DNA from: Stenopsyche tienmushanensis
Lineage: Eukaryota > Arthropoda > Insecta > Trichoptera > Stenopsychidae
Reading direction: 5' to 3'
Assembly (NCBI GenBank): GCA_008973525.1
Contig: WACJ01000513.1
Coordinates: 1,612,001-1,676,000 of the forward strand
Length of the DNA: 64,000 nucleotides
Made by a program: the position numbers and the translations under genes. Positions 22,982 through 34,336 of this stretch are shown here, one piece after another. Each line of letters starts with the position of its first letter. Within the stretch, counting starts at the first letter, position 1. The notes below the pieces were generated by a model. The model ran no database searches. It saw only the letters and a list, made by a program, of their open reading frames with translations, and was not told the DNA's origin.

Positions 22982-23490
22982 AGGCATACCGCATGAACGT
23001 TCGGAATTCATGGGTGAGAATTAAAACGCTATAACTCTTTTAAAATATAATAAATTCAATCAATTTGATCACCATTGGCTTCAATATCAATATTGACACA
23101 GAATTTACAAAAAAAAACCTATATGCTGGTATAAGCGTGTTCTGGTTGACACGATTTAAACTCTTTTAATCGTCTAAAATTAAAAAAATATTATATCAAT
23201 TATTAAAAATATTACTATATGTCGTTCCTACTTCAGAAGAAAAAAACATTATTTTTTTCACAAAATGGCGACTGTTTAAACAAAAGTCATTTTTTTTGCT
23301 TTATTTTTCCAGTTTTATTATGTTTTAAATGGTTCAAAATAAAATTTTGACACAAATCTGGTAGAAACAATAGAAAATTACATAGAAAATATGTAGATTA
23401 AATTTGAAGTAAGTTGGTTGATTAAAACTTGATATATCATGTCAACCGTATTGAAAAAGATAGTTTCGAGAAATACGTACATGAACATTT
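22982..23490 (-). repeat. Family K end plus inverted family E copy
   Basis: GGCATACCGCATGAACGTTC is a family K terminus. 23,150-23,480 is family E in inverse orientation (CAAAATGGCGACTGTTTAAA, CAAATCTGGTAGAAACAATA, CATGTCAACCGTATTGAAAA). The small frame at 23,527-23,709 minus is coding-like but unidentified. Confidence 0.6.
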
Positions 23491-23907
23491 GATTCTGATG
23501 GATAAATTTATTTAGATGATATATTCTTAAAAGTTTAAACATTTAAAAGATGCGAAAAAAGGTTTTTTTTTAATTCTAGGCCAGAATACCCCATTAACTT
23601 CATTAGCTTCCGTTATGGCTTTTAAATCTTCATCACCAAAATCTTTGAGTAACTGAAATTCCGAATCTTCATATGTAACTACACAATGGTCATAATTGAT
23701 TAAATGCATTTATTAGCAGTCATACAGTTTCATGAGATTGTCGATGTTGTAAGGATGCTTTGATTCAGATGTAATTTTAGTCTACCGGTACTTTGAGCTA
23801 ATTCTTATGGTATTTTATGAAAAAAATGGCTGTAAGACTGTACGATAAAATCTATGGTATTACCTCAGATTCATTTTAAATAGGAGTTTTTAGCTGAAAG
23901 ACGAAAT

Positions 23908-24060
23908 TGTGTTTGGGTATTATATAATAAAATGGGCATGCTACGTGTATACGTATACGTCTCCATGGTGTATGCGATGGACGCATTAAAAACGATTCTC
24001 CTTCTCTTTCCGACCGCAGTTTCACTTTTCGTGATATTTAAGTCGATTTGTCCCACCGTA
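23908..24060 (+). repeat. Family B repeat, copy 5
   Basis: TATTATATAATAAAATGGGC and CAGTTTCACTTTTCGTGATA are shared with the family, and the middle is partly deleted. It directly abuts the family A copy beginning at 24,062. Confidence 0.68.
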
Positions 24061-24061
24061 C

Positions 24062-24411
24062 TGTAGCGTAGGCGATTTATCATCCCCGCATAGTAGCGCT
24101 GTTAACAGCAACATCTTCCATCTCTTTTCGGGTGCAATGCGTTATTTTAACAGCGCCATCTCTTGTGGCCCTGCGGAGACATTGCACCTGCATACCGACC
24201 GATCGCTTCTTGCGCGTGCACCGTTGCCGGTTGGGTAGTGACGCGCAGGATGCGGGAATCGGGAGAGTCGTCGGTTGGCCTTGGCTGCGGGAAGTCGTCC
24301 CTCCTGCAGCCAGATCTCTCTCTCTCTCTCTCTCGCGTGGAATTAATAGTTATTTATAAAAGAAAGTCTTTCTATTCGACACCCATCTATTCCCATCCAT
24401 TCGTCCAGCAG
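24062..24411 (+). repeat. Family A LTR-like repeat, copy 3
   Basis: Starts TGTAGCGTAGGCGATTTATC and runs through AACAGCGCCATCTCTTGTGG, GATCGCTTCTTGCGCGTGCA, the CTGCAGCCAGATCTCTCTC run and a TCCATTCGTCCAGCAG right end that lacks the final CATCACA. It carries a (TC)n tract at about 24,317-24,334. Confidence 0.82.
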
Positions 24412-24961
24412 GGAGAATCGGCTCGGCGGGATAATTTTCATTGATTTTTAAACAATTTTTTTATTATAACGGGCACTTCTGGGACTACCCTCGTACGTCA
24501 AACGAGTCTCATTATCATTTTTTAAGCAATATTGGACGTGGAAAAATATTGAAGACCTGGATGTTCAAGAAACATTTAATATGCTCTCATATTTCCATGG
24601 CTGTGGCTTCAAAATTAAATTTCGCCTGGGGTCCCTCAACTACCAAATCCGCCACTGGCCGTCCGAGAAACGCTTTGTTGGTTCCATTAAACTATGATAT
24701 TGCGGGAAAAAATTTGAGGAGGAGGTTGTTTCTTCGATCTTTCATTGGTGTTGAAGATCCGCTCCGAGCGACGGGCAAAGGAGGCGCCCCGGGCGATATG
24801 AAAGCAAAGACTAAACCGCACCAAAATAGACTACATGTGGCGACCTTCGTCGTTGGCTGACGAGGAATAGCCTGGAGCCATCTTCCGATGCTTCTCAAAT
24901 AGTGCCCACCAAAAAATCCATTTTTAAATGTATTTAGGATGAGAGCTTATGTTTGTCCATA

Positions 24962-24986
24962 TTATATATATATATATATATATACG
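24962..24986. repeat. (TA)n microsatellite
   Basis: About twelve TA units in tandem within AT-rich DNA. Confidence 0.9.
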
Positions 24987-25051
24987 TTTTTGAATGATCG
25001 GATCAAATCCAAATAAATTGGCAATTTTAACACATGTTAGCTACAATATGA

Positions 25052-25199
25052 AGCTGTGTTTGTGTAATATATAATAAAAATAGGCTTATCACCAATGATT
25101 GCTTTATGATATGACGGAGACACTACACACGATTCTCGCTCTCTTTCCGCCCGAGTGTCGCTTGGAGTTTCACATTTCGTGACGTTCAAGCCAATTTGT
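25052..25199 (+). repeat. Family B repeat, copy 6
   Basis: AAGCTGTGTTTGTGTAATAT at the left and GGAGTTTCACATTTCGTGAC at the right; the internal GCATGCGCG block is lost. Confidence 0.7.
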
Positions 25200-26289
25200 G
25201 CGCTTTTTCAATTGAATAGCCAAATGAAAACGTTCACCGTTCAGTAATCCATTTGATTTGAAGATGTACAATTCCTTAAGAATTTCTAAGATGATAAAAG
25301 CGCAAATAATTTAATCTTGCAATGACATCTAGTATTTTAAGACCGAACAATTTATCTAGCAAATTTCAGAACATTCTGCCAATAAATTTATAGCATATTT
25401 GGAGCAAATGCTTAAAATGCACAGACAATCTGTTAGGAATGGCTTTGCGTTGAATTTTATCAAAAATATGGTGTCGTTTTTTATCTAAATCCAAAATATA
25501 AATCTCTTTTCAATTTCCAAGTGAAATATTTCCACTATAAAATTCTTCGCTGAGGTATAAATATTCTCTGTACACATCCTCGAGCCGTGCACGACTATGG
25601 ATCCTTGATAAATAGAAATCCTGGACAAGTAGACGAGGCAACCCGTTGTCTCAGGTCAATATTGTGTGAAAAAATATAAATTATAAATCCATTTAAATTA
25701 AATCTATCACATATAAAACCTTTTTTATAGTACTAAAAAACAGTTCCCTGGTATATGACCAAAGCGATAAATTTGCTTTAGATTGAGTCAATTAAAGCAA
25801 AAACTTTAGGAATCAATCAAATTATTTGAACATTTGAACAATATTACATGATCGTTAAATAGATCTACTTATTCTTTCATTAATATATGTTTATAAATGT
25901 AAATTGAAGTATGTATCAGCATTTTTTGAACAGTCCCCTTTAATAATAAAAAGGAAACGTATAGCAACGGTATACAAGAAGCTGATTATGAAATCCAAGC
26001 TGATGACATGGAGGAAATTTATTACTGGGACAAAAGGACCCTAGTGCCCAGCTTACAAAGTCGTATCTACTGTAATAGAGACTCAAAAACGAATAATATT
26101 GCCATCAGCATAAAATAGTCAATTGAATATCTATTAGAGACCTTATTACTCAATGACAACCCACAAGAAGATATCCTTATACACAGGATGCAAAGACATA
26201 TCCTGATACGCCAGACATCTTGTTTCCCAACCTTGAAAGGCTTTTCGCCTGGTCCAGACTGCATAGACAGCCATGTTTTAATTTTTTTA

Positions 26290-26450
26290 GCAGGGAATCT
26301 TTCTGAACTGCTGGAAAACGGGAATGGCGGTGGTTCTTCTTAAACCTAAGTTCAACAAGCCGGCAAACGATCCCAGGTCATACAGAGTCATCGTTCTTCT
26401 TCCTGAAGCTGCTTGAAAAGGTCATAGTGTAGCTGATGAAACTAATATGG
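26290..26450 (+). mobile_element. Non-LTR retrotransposon reverse transcriptase fragment
   Basis: Reads NCWKTGMAVVLLKPKFNKPA, then PRSYRVIVLLPEAA, matching the WKxAxVVLxPKPxK...PxSYRPIxLLP block of Jockey/R1-type reverse transcriptases. Only this short domain piece is left. Confidence 0.72.
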
Positions 26451-26503
26451 TCGACAGCTCAAATAAATCCTCATCAAACTGATTAAACAAGGCATACCTT
26501 TAA

Positions 26504-27610
26504 CCCCTAAAGAAGTACTATCCCAGGACCTGGGACCCTCCCTCCACTATTCAGAAAGAGCACTCTTGTGCATTGAGCTCGGAGACAGACAGAGACAGAG
26601 AGATAACGTAGCGCAGTTCGGGAGACAGAGACGGAGAGCTTCCCCGCATACGATTGTATAGATCAGCGCTTCTTAAACTCATGTAGTCCGCGGACCCCCT
26701 CTTGGAGCAAAATTTCCTTCGCGGACCCCCTATTGAGCAAATTTTTTCTCGCGGACCCCCTCTTGAACATTTTTTTTTTTGGTGAATCTCATCTCAACCC
26801 TTGTGACTTAATTTTTCAAACAAACAAACATTTTTTTTGCCAAAATAGATCTTCTTATAATGTTTTCTGTAAATAATTTCTCGAAAATATCTTGTTCAAC
26901 TACAGATAAATGTTTTTTTATATCTTCGCGGACCCCCGGAAATGGCTTCGCGGACCCCCAGGGGTCCGCGGAACCCTGTTTAAGAACCGCTGGTATAGAT
27001 CGTTAGCCCAAATTTATCGACAAATAATATGCGAATGATATAATGAATCGATTTCAAGTGTATTTCATGTGTATTGTTTATGTTTACGCTAAGAAATGCC
27101 CGAATATTGTATGCTATCGATAGTGTTTGTTTATTTGAATACAAGTTTCATACACGCTGCGACGGTCCTGACTGATAAGTGGATTTGTACGCATGATAAG
27201 TGGCGGACATACAAATATAGGATCTAAGTTAATCACTTTGCAACGATTTAACCATTCATTTTTTGGCGCAAATCGTGATATGGAATGAAGCCAACCGATG
27301 AAGCCAACACACCACATTTATATCATCGTTCCAGGACTGAATGCCGGCGGATTCTTGGCCATTCTAACTCACTTGCGACACGTGCTATCTTCTATCAAAA
27401 ATGACTTACCATTCACGATCCGCCGATTCTGACACCAGTGAAGCGTAGAATCGTACGATGTACGCAAGATACTCTCCCCGTCTCTGTTTCTCTCCAAATT
27501 CAATGTGCAAGACACTCTCCGTCTCCATCTGTCTCCGAGCTCAACGTGTAAGCATTCTCTTTCTGAATTATTGGAATTCGGACACAACTCCGTCTTACCT
27601 CTTTAAGGGG
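26504..27610. mobile_element. TTAA-flanked element with about 100-bp inverted ends (family G, full copy)
   Basis: TTAA at 26,500-26,503 and 27,611-27,614. Both ends start CCCCT(T)AAAG, and about 100 bases inward they stay inverted copies sharing TTCAGAAAGAG and GAGCTCGGAGACAGA. CCC ends next to TTAA are typical of piggyBac-type elements (family knowledge). There is no transposase inside; part of the interior is the hAT MITE at 26,664-26,992. Confidence 0.78.
26664..26992. mobile_element. hAT MITE with 8-bp target duplication GTATAGAT
   Basis: Starts CAGCGCTTCTTAAAC and ends GTTTAAGAACCGCTG, inverted repeats with CAG/CTG tips. Flanked on both sides by GTATAGAT, the 8-bp duplication expected of hAT transposition. 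The interior repeats CGCGGACCCCC several times on both halves and has no coding capacity. Confidence 0.92.
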
Positions 27611-27774
27611 TTAATCAGCGATTTAATTATAAAAGACGATTTTAACACAGAAGGATGACGAATAAATGTACACTGACTGATAACGATAATTTGACAACAA
27701 TTATCGAGTAAAATAGACTTTAATAAAGCAATTATAAGATAAATATGTAGTGGTTTTATTTATTTGATTTTTTA

Positions 27775-27905
27775 TTAACTTTTTTTATGCGATTTTTGGT
27801 ACATTCTATCACATTGATTTGAAGTTATGCGGTTTTTAAAAATAATGGAACCTATTCCCCAGTTTTGTGTGTAGTTCAAGTCTTTTTTTATGCGACTCAA
27901 CACAT
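27775..27905. repeat. Family F repeat, copy
   Basis: TTTTTTATGCGATTTTTGGT, GAAGTTATGCGGTTTTTAAA and AATAATGGAACCTATTCCCC recur at 62.7-63.5 kb. Confidence 0.55.
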
Positions 27906-27909
27906 CCCA

Positions 27910-29800
27910 AGATATATAGTACAAAACCTTATTATTCATTTAAATAATCCCCTGTCCCGGATTTTTCGGATATCGATTTTCAGGAAATATTTTTAGTTCA
28001 TCGTTTTTTTATTGATTTATAGGGATATGTATATATTTGGAATTTATAGGGTTAACTTCTTACAAATCTGGTTACCGTCGCAAGCAATGCTAGATATTTC
28101 AGCGCATCGTCTGCATAAATAAATCAACAATTCTGAATATTTTAGGTTGTTTTTATTGATGCGAAAAAGCCTTTTACAAAATGGGAAAATAAACAAAGTA
28201 TATAACGGTTCTGGAATGTTACAAAGTTAATGAATGCCGTAAATAATAAATATCAGTATATTGCTTTGTTCTAAGCCAAATAATCTAATAATATGGTTAT
28301 TCTACAATTATTTAGGTTAACTACCAGCGTTGAATTATACAAAAACATTGATACATTAATAGATGCCAACAAGAAGATACACATAGAAAGGAAAATCGTT
28401 AATTTTTACCGCGAATTACACCAAAAAATACATTATTCAATGGGAATAATTTCAAATTTCGTCGTCATCCCGTACGATGAAACGTTGAAATGAAAATTGA
28501 TCAAAATAAAAACCGCTACTCTCTAACATTCTATAGAACTACACAATATTTAATGTAACTTCTAATAACATTTATATTGGGAATAAATGCTATCGTTGAT
28601 ATTAAAATGTTCTTTGAATATTCCGTTATATAGGAATACTACGGTTCATAATTATTTTTTCATCTGCATATTGTAGCTAAATAAATCCGGACGATTATCG
28701 AATCAATTTCAACGGGATTAATGCTATTACGTTATTATTATGAAAACATTAATATTAAATATCTTCTCTATGTAACGTATACACGTAAATTCATTAATGT
28801 AAATGCATGTTTATGTATTTTTATAGTACGGTAATGGATAAACGTGTGCAGAGCTAGCATAAATTCTTCGAATTGTCTCGTATCAATAAGAATTTATGTA
28901 TTAATTTCAGTTCTTCTATTGAAAAACTTCATCTTCGTATATATAATATTTAAATATTAATTATATCCACACATAAATGTTACAATATTTAACGTTATTG
29001 GTCTTGGGACATCGCTAAAGATGAAAATCGTTTGTATATTTAGCAAATTACTAATACGGATATGTCGATTTTTATTAAATGAAATGTAATCATCAGTTTT
29101 AAAATGCTAAAAATACCAACACAAAGATATCGAAATTTAAGAATAAATGCACAAATTATAATAAAAAGACTCGCGACTGATTGGGGGAATCAATTAAAAA
29201 CGATTTCGTAAGCTGTAAGATTTGTTTATCCCTCAATATGACCGTGTTATCGAATTTAATCCCAATAAAAAAATTCACAGGATAAAAGCTAGCTCTGTTT
29301 GTGTACGTTATAAATGATAGATTAACATTTTTCTCGGATTCATAATAATAAGCTAATGTAAAATGCGTCTAAGATACAGTTACGTTACATTTCATTAATG
29401 AATAACGAGAGCAAAATACTATTTATAAGGGCATTCCTAAGAGTAACAAAGAATAGAAAATAAATATCAAATGAAATTAAATCTCACTATGAAGGTAATA
29501 AAACCAATATGGTTTTATATGTTAAACTAGACTTAATAATCAAGCAATAGCCATATTGCAACGTCCCCTCATATTGACGATTCAATCAAAATAACCACTG
29601 CCCGGATGTAATCAACCCTTTAAAATATACGTTCGCGCGAGGAATTCACAAATATATTTCAACGCGTATATATCGTTTAATCCTAGACCACTAATCAATT
29701 GCGGACTGCAGACTCGGAACGCATTCAAATAAGCTATTTAGCGACCCGGACGTACTCAAGTGCACGTAATATGTAGTGATCTAAGATTAAAATTAAAATT
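27910..29800. other. AT-rich region, no gene identified
   Basis: Largely unique AT-rich DNA. One 66-codon ATG frame (28,293-28,493 plus, MVILQLFRLTTSVELYKNID onward) is open, but it has no recognised domain and no splice context. I see no transposon here. Confidence 0.4.
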
Positions 29801-29807
29801 GTAAATT

Positions 29808-29883
29808 ATGCAGCAACCCCCTTATATTACCGTGGATCCGTCTTTATACGACGTTCATGCGAGCTTCAAAGACAATATCAAAG
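29808..29883 (+). CDS. Candidate first coding exon of an unidentified gene
   Basis: The ATG is preceded immediately by an in-frame TAA. It opens 25 codons (MQQPPYITVDPSLYDVHASF and five more) that end in phase 1 at an AAAG|GTATAA donor. Composition is protein-like and the surrounding 6 kb is AT-rich with no repeat at this spot. A TATA-like stretch lies about 140 bases upstream (near 29,665). I do not recognise the protein and found no second exon in the following 4 kb, so the gene would need a long intron, possibly running past the opposite-strand Evi5 gene. A chance open frame cannot be excluded. Confidence 0.42.
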
Positions 29884-31590
29884 GTATAAATTTAGATTTA
29901 TTTTGCATTATAAAAGAGGGTGGATTTACTACACTTTTGGTTTATAATAATTGACGGCATAAATTAAAATTCAAACGGTTTCCGGCCGCATTTTCTATAT
30001 TGGCATGGCGGTTTTATCAATTGGAATTGTTTTTTGTTCATCTTTCCGAATAGTAATTATATATAACGCATAGACGTAATAATGGGACGTTTGACTCGCT
30101 TTTTGACAAGAGGACTGCGGGAGATTCAGCTATATTTATAATCAGAACGGGCATGAGTGATTTATCACGACAATGTTTATTCGACGGTCCTCTAATACCT
30201 TCTGTGTCCCGCAGTTCAAAGCGTTTGTATTAATGGAAGGCCGATGGCACTCCTAATCTGGTTGGATCGGCATCTTTTGAGGCAACCTTTTGCATGGTCT
30301 AATACCACCAGCTTCTGAGATTATCGTCTTTCCGATGAGCAATATATCCAAAGAATTCTTAGACGGTGCCCCAATATAGACTGACACATGATCAGAACGG
30401 CTGTTGCATATCGCGCAGTTTCATTGTCATACATTGTATCTCGTTATCCAAGTTTCGACTGCATAAAGGCAATTGGAGAATACGAGACTTGACTAGATGC
30501 ATTTTAAAATCCATCAGAAAAGGTGATAAGCCTTCTAGTCTAGACAGACAGATCTAAAGGAATTGCGTCCTATGTTATCAAAAGAAACGCATTATAATGT
30601 AGCCCCATGTAAGAATGCCTGTCTGGGTGATATAGCTATATACCTGTTGAGTTACGCAATGATAAAACAGCCCTGCCTTTGACCGGAAAGAGTTACTATT
30701 GAATTTAAATAATATTGTAAAAATGCGTCGAAAAGCGATACTTAAAATAAATGCAATTGACATTGTATGATTACGAATCACATTCAATATACATTATCAC
30801 ATTTGATTCCCCTCAAAGTGTTAATTAACATAAATGTAGGGGAATATAAAATTTTCTAAAAGCTATTGCCTAATTACTTTATCTAGAAAAACAATTCAGT
30901 TCTTATAAATCTTCTTATTAATATGAATTAATTAAATAATCTTTATAGAAAGTAAAAAAAGAATGTTTGTTTTTTAAATCTAAATTAAGTACTTTACATA
31001 TTTAAATGTTTTTAATTTTTATATATTAAATCTCATAAAAAAGACGTTAAAAATTCTCAAATGTTCAAGTTGCAAGTCATCAGTCTAGAGAACAGAGTAC
31101 ATGATAATTGTGAAAAAATGTATCAAAAAAATATTACTATACAATCGTTTGATTTACGTTTACGAAAAATACAAATGTTAAAAACGAAATGAAATTCTAT
31201 TTCAGGTAATGCGATCTTTTGATACACGCACATTAGATACATGGAAGTAAAATTTAATTTTAATTTAAAGGGTTTTTACCGTGTTTTGGCACTTTTTTAT
31301 AAACTACTTATAAAAATAAATAGTCAGTTGACACTGAAAGTGTTTGCTTTGTGAATTGTGAACAAAATAAAATTAAAAAAACATCATACGCCGTCGACAC
31401 AATAACAATTCCATAGCATTTCAAACTCGAAGGTTCGTCTCTTAGGATCCGTGCAAAAAATTAAATTCATTGTAAACATAAGATTTACAAAGGTATAAAT
31501 CATTTAATTAGTAACTAAATACAGAATATAATATCTCATATGCGTGATAGTGTCGTAAAAATGAGATGACACCATGGTAAGATAGGATTT
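29884..31590. other. AT-rich region, no gene identified
   Basis: No recognisable exon, transposase or repeat family in either strand. If the exon at 29,808 is real, this is its first intron. Confidence 0.4.
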
Positions 31591-31599
31591 ATACTGCAA

Positions 31600-32310
31600 A
31601 ATGCGTTCAATAAGTAATGCGCGGCTATCTTCATGGAGCGGTGTGCAATCTGGAGACTGTCCCGTAAACGTCCCCGTTCCACCACGTTATGAGAAAAGGC
31701 GGGTCATTAAGATGGCCACGAATCCACAGCCATCCAATTCTGGAACTACATGGGGAATTATGCGTCGGGTTTATCGGATTCGACGCTCACTGGCGTACAT
31801 CTTGCGAAGACATTTGGGAGGTCGAGGATCCGCAGATTTTCAACTGATGCGTAAAATAAAATTGTGTCAAAAAGGGGCGATTGAACGAATGAAATGATCC
31901 GCAATTAAACCCTCTGAGATTACAAGAATTGGCACCAAAGACGGCGAAGTCAGTTCAATCTGCAGACAAGGTCATGGCGTCAGTTTTTTGGGATGCACGA
32001 GATAATTTTCATTGATTATCTTCGAAAACGGCGAGTATTATGTGAACTTATTACAGCGTTTGAGTAATGAAATCAAGAGATACGGCCGCATTTGGCTAAA
32101 AAGAAAGCGTTGTATAAAGATAATGCACCCTCATCGCCAGATTTGAACTTGAAAACTGGAAAAAATGACTCGTTGGTAAAAGATTTGCCAACAATGAAGA
32201 GATGGAGCCGACGGTTCTCACTATAAACACAATGTATCGAAGCTATTAAACGTCGCCGGGAAAAGTGTATCGAACTGAAAGGATATTACTTATTGAACGC
32301 GCCCTGTAAA
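31600..32310 (+). mobile_element. Degenerate mariner transposase
   Basis: The most readable part is SADKVMASVFWDAR, then IIFIDYL, NGEYYVNLLQRLSNEIK and a C-terminal REKCIELKGYY. These match the VFWDAxGIIxIDYL, NGEYYxxLL and KCIExxGxY blocks of SETMAR-type mariners in order. Frameshifts are frequent. The open frame at 31,601-31,897 just upstream is probably the mutated N-terminal half. Confidence 0.75.
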
Positions 32311-32319
32311 TACATAAAT

Positions 32320-34258
32320 CTAAACATGTAGCACAATTGTTATCGAGAGATCATATTGAAAATGTAAATAAATTATATCAAAGATTCAATTATCATAGGC
32401 AATCAAGTGATTTCAGAATATAAAATATATATTTAAATAAATTATAAAGCAAAAAATCTAACATATTAGTATATAACATATAAATTAATATTTTTCTCAA
32501 ATTAATACATTGCAATACTTCAGAGTATTCACTAGAAGATGTACACTAAATTTTAAAAAATAATACAAAGTACTATAGGTTATAGGACATTTTATCCTCA
32601 TGTTGGATCACAGCAAGCTATACTCGCTTTACAAAATAAATTTCGGACTCCTTTACATACGAGACGCAACAAAACGTTGTCTAAACAGTAAATGCGTGCG
32701 CATATAAATTTTAAATAATACTTCTATAAAAAATGAGAATATATTAATTACAAATGCCTATCACAATAAAGTTATATCATGAATAAATAACACGTGTAGA
32801 GTTCTACTATCAGCTAAATAATATGAATATAAATTAGACCAATGTTGACCAACAAATATTGAAATTCATATACAAGCTCAAATATATTTCTTTTAGATTT
32901 CCTTACACATTAAATACTTTTAATCGCATTAAACAAATTTAGCAAATATAGCACCAGTTACAGAACAAAATGGCTGATGGAAATTTGGATGTGGCAAAAA
33001 ATTAATATTCAAAAATTTCATACAACTAAAATGATCCCTATCCATAAATGTTACGATCGATTCAATCTTGTTTAGCCATTTTAGGCTATTATTCGGTATT
33101 GTATATTTTATTCATAAATAATTTATTTCTCGTGAGATAAACCTAATATTAATGCCGTTAAACATCTTCATCAGTCTGTCGTCCAGGAAAGACGTTTAGT
33201 CGATGGACCAAACGCCCTTCGAAGACTGATTATGATATCTGTTGGAGCTTAACACATGATCATTCAATGCAAGCAACGAGAATTGAATTGGGGGGTACTT
33301 TAGTGTCCATCTTATAATCCAGATCTTGCACCTTCCGATTTAAGTTTATGATGATCAACCGCATGTGACTGATTTGATGCAAAAAATTAATTGTTTCGGT
33401 AAATGGAACATTTTTTAAGAGAAACCCGAGTTTTTTTAATTCGAAATCACGCGTCTAAAATCCGACATTAATATTGGGTTCACCTAATATAACAGTAGGC
33501 TGGAGGTACTAATTTAATTAAAATACAATTGATATGACAAACGACACACGATGGAGTATATTATGATTTTTTTCAATATCATTATTAATTATGACACATT
33601 ACGCATGCGAAAAAATTGACTCGCATTGAACAAAAGAATTTCTCGAGGTGGCGTGTTAATATACGGCTAAAAATACCTCAGCCTGAGCGAGCGATTTTAA
33701 TCAATTATTGACGGGAATTATAATAATATGAAATTAAAAATATTCTCTTTTTAGTTATTTCTCCGAGTGAAAGTATAATACGCCACTTGTTATCTGCAAA
33801 CACTCAATCGCTGGGAACTGAATCAATCCAACTGACCGAATCAATAAAACATTGGGAAAACAATCTGCGACTAACGGATAAACTTTGCCAAGGATAAATT
33901 CATTAAATAACTAAATATAAACAGCCTCAATGTAAAAAAATATGTAAACAAATAAATATATTTTACATGTAAATAACGAGTATTGATTAAATAAAATACA
34001 TTTTGGTTGGACTTAGAAGATAAAACTATACATATAATTCATGCAAGACTGAGCTGTAAATTATCTGGTATACTTTAATGATAGGAATAAATAAGAGATA
34101 TCAAATATCCCGTTTAATAAATAAAAGTATTAAAACCCATAGAATTATCGTAATGCAAATATTATACTAGAAATAAGAAATGGAAAAGAGGGAGAGAGTA
34201 AAATTAATTAATTCAGTCGATAAATCGGTATTGGTGAATCTTCTCAATAAGATTTAAC
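32320..34258. other. AT-rich region with one mariner scrap
   Basis: Mostly unique AT-rich DNA, presumably including the Evi5 3' untranslated region just left of 34,259. At 33,270-33,350 a mariner remnant reads ELNWGVL then YNPDLAPSDL, the HPxYSPDLAPSD block. Confidence 0.5.
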
Positions 34259-34336
34259 TTAAACTTCGTTATCTTCCGTCCAGATGTGAGGTGCTTGGCC
34301 GAGTGCTTTTGCTTTCCAAGCCTCTAACCTCATGAC
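34259..34336 (-). CDS. Evi5: Evi5 exon 15, terminal coding exon
   Basis: Acceptor AATTTCAG, then 25 sense codons (VMRLEAWKAKALGQAPHIWT...) and a TAA stop. A second AG 8 bases downstream would suit the 50-nt form of exon 14. The composition is clearly protein-like, but its link to Evi5 rests on order, strand and splice signals only. Confidence 0.55.
   Translation of the reverse strand, partial: VMRLEAWKAKALGQAPHIWTEDNEV

Noticed and set aside
23527..23709. 60-codon minus-strand frame as a gene
   Set aside because: Composition is protein-like, but it is short, borders a decayed repeat, and has no domain or splice signals.
26664..26992. CRISPR-like array from repeated CGCGGACCCCC
   Set aside because: Repeats are short, unevenly spaced and in both orientations, inside a hAT MITE in a eukaryotic genome.
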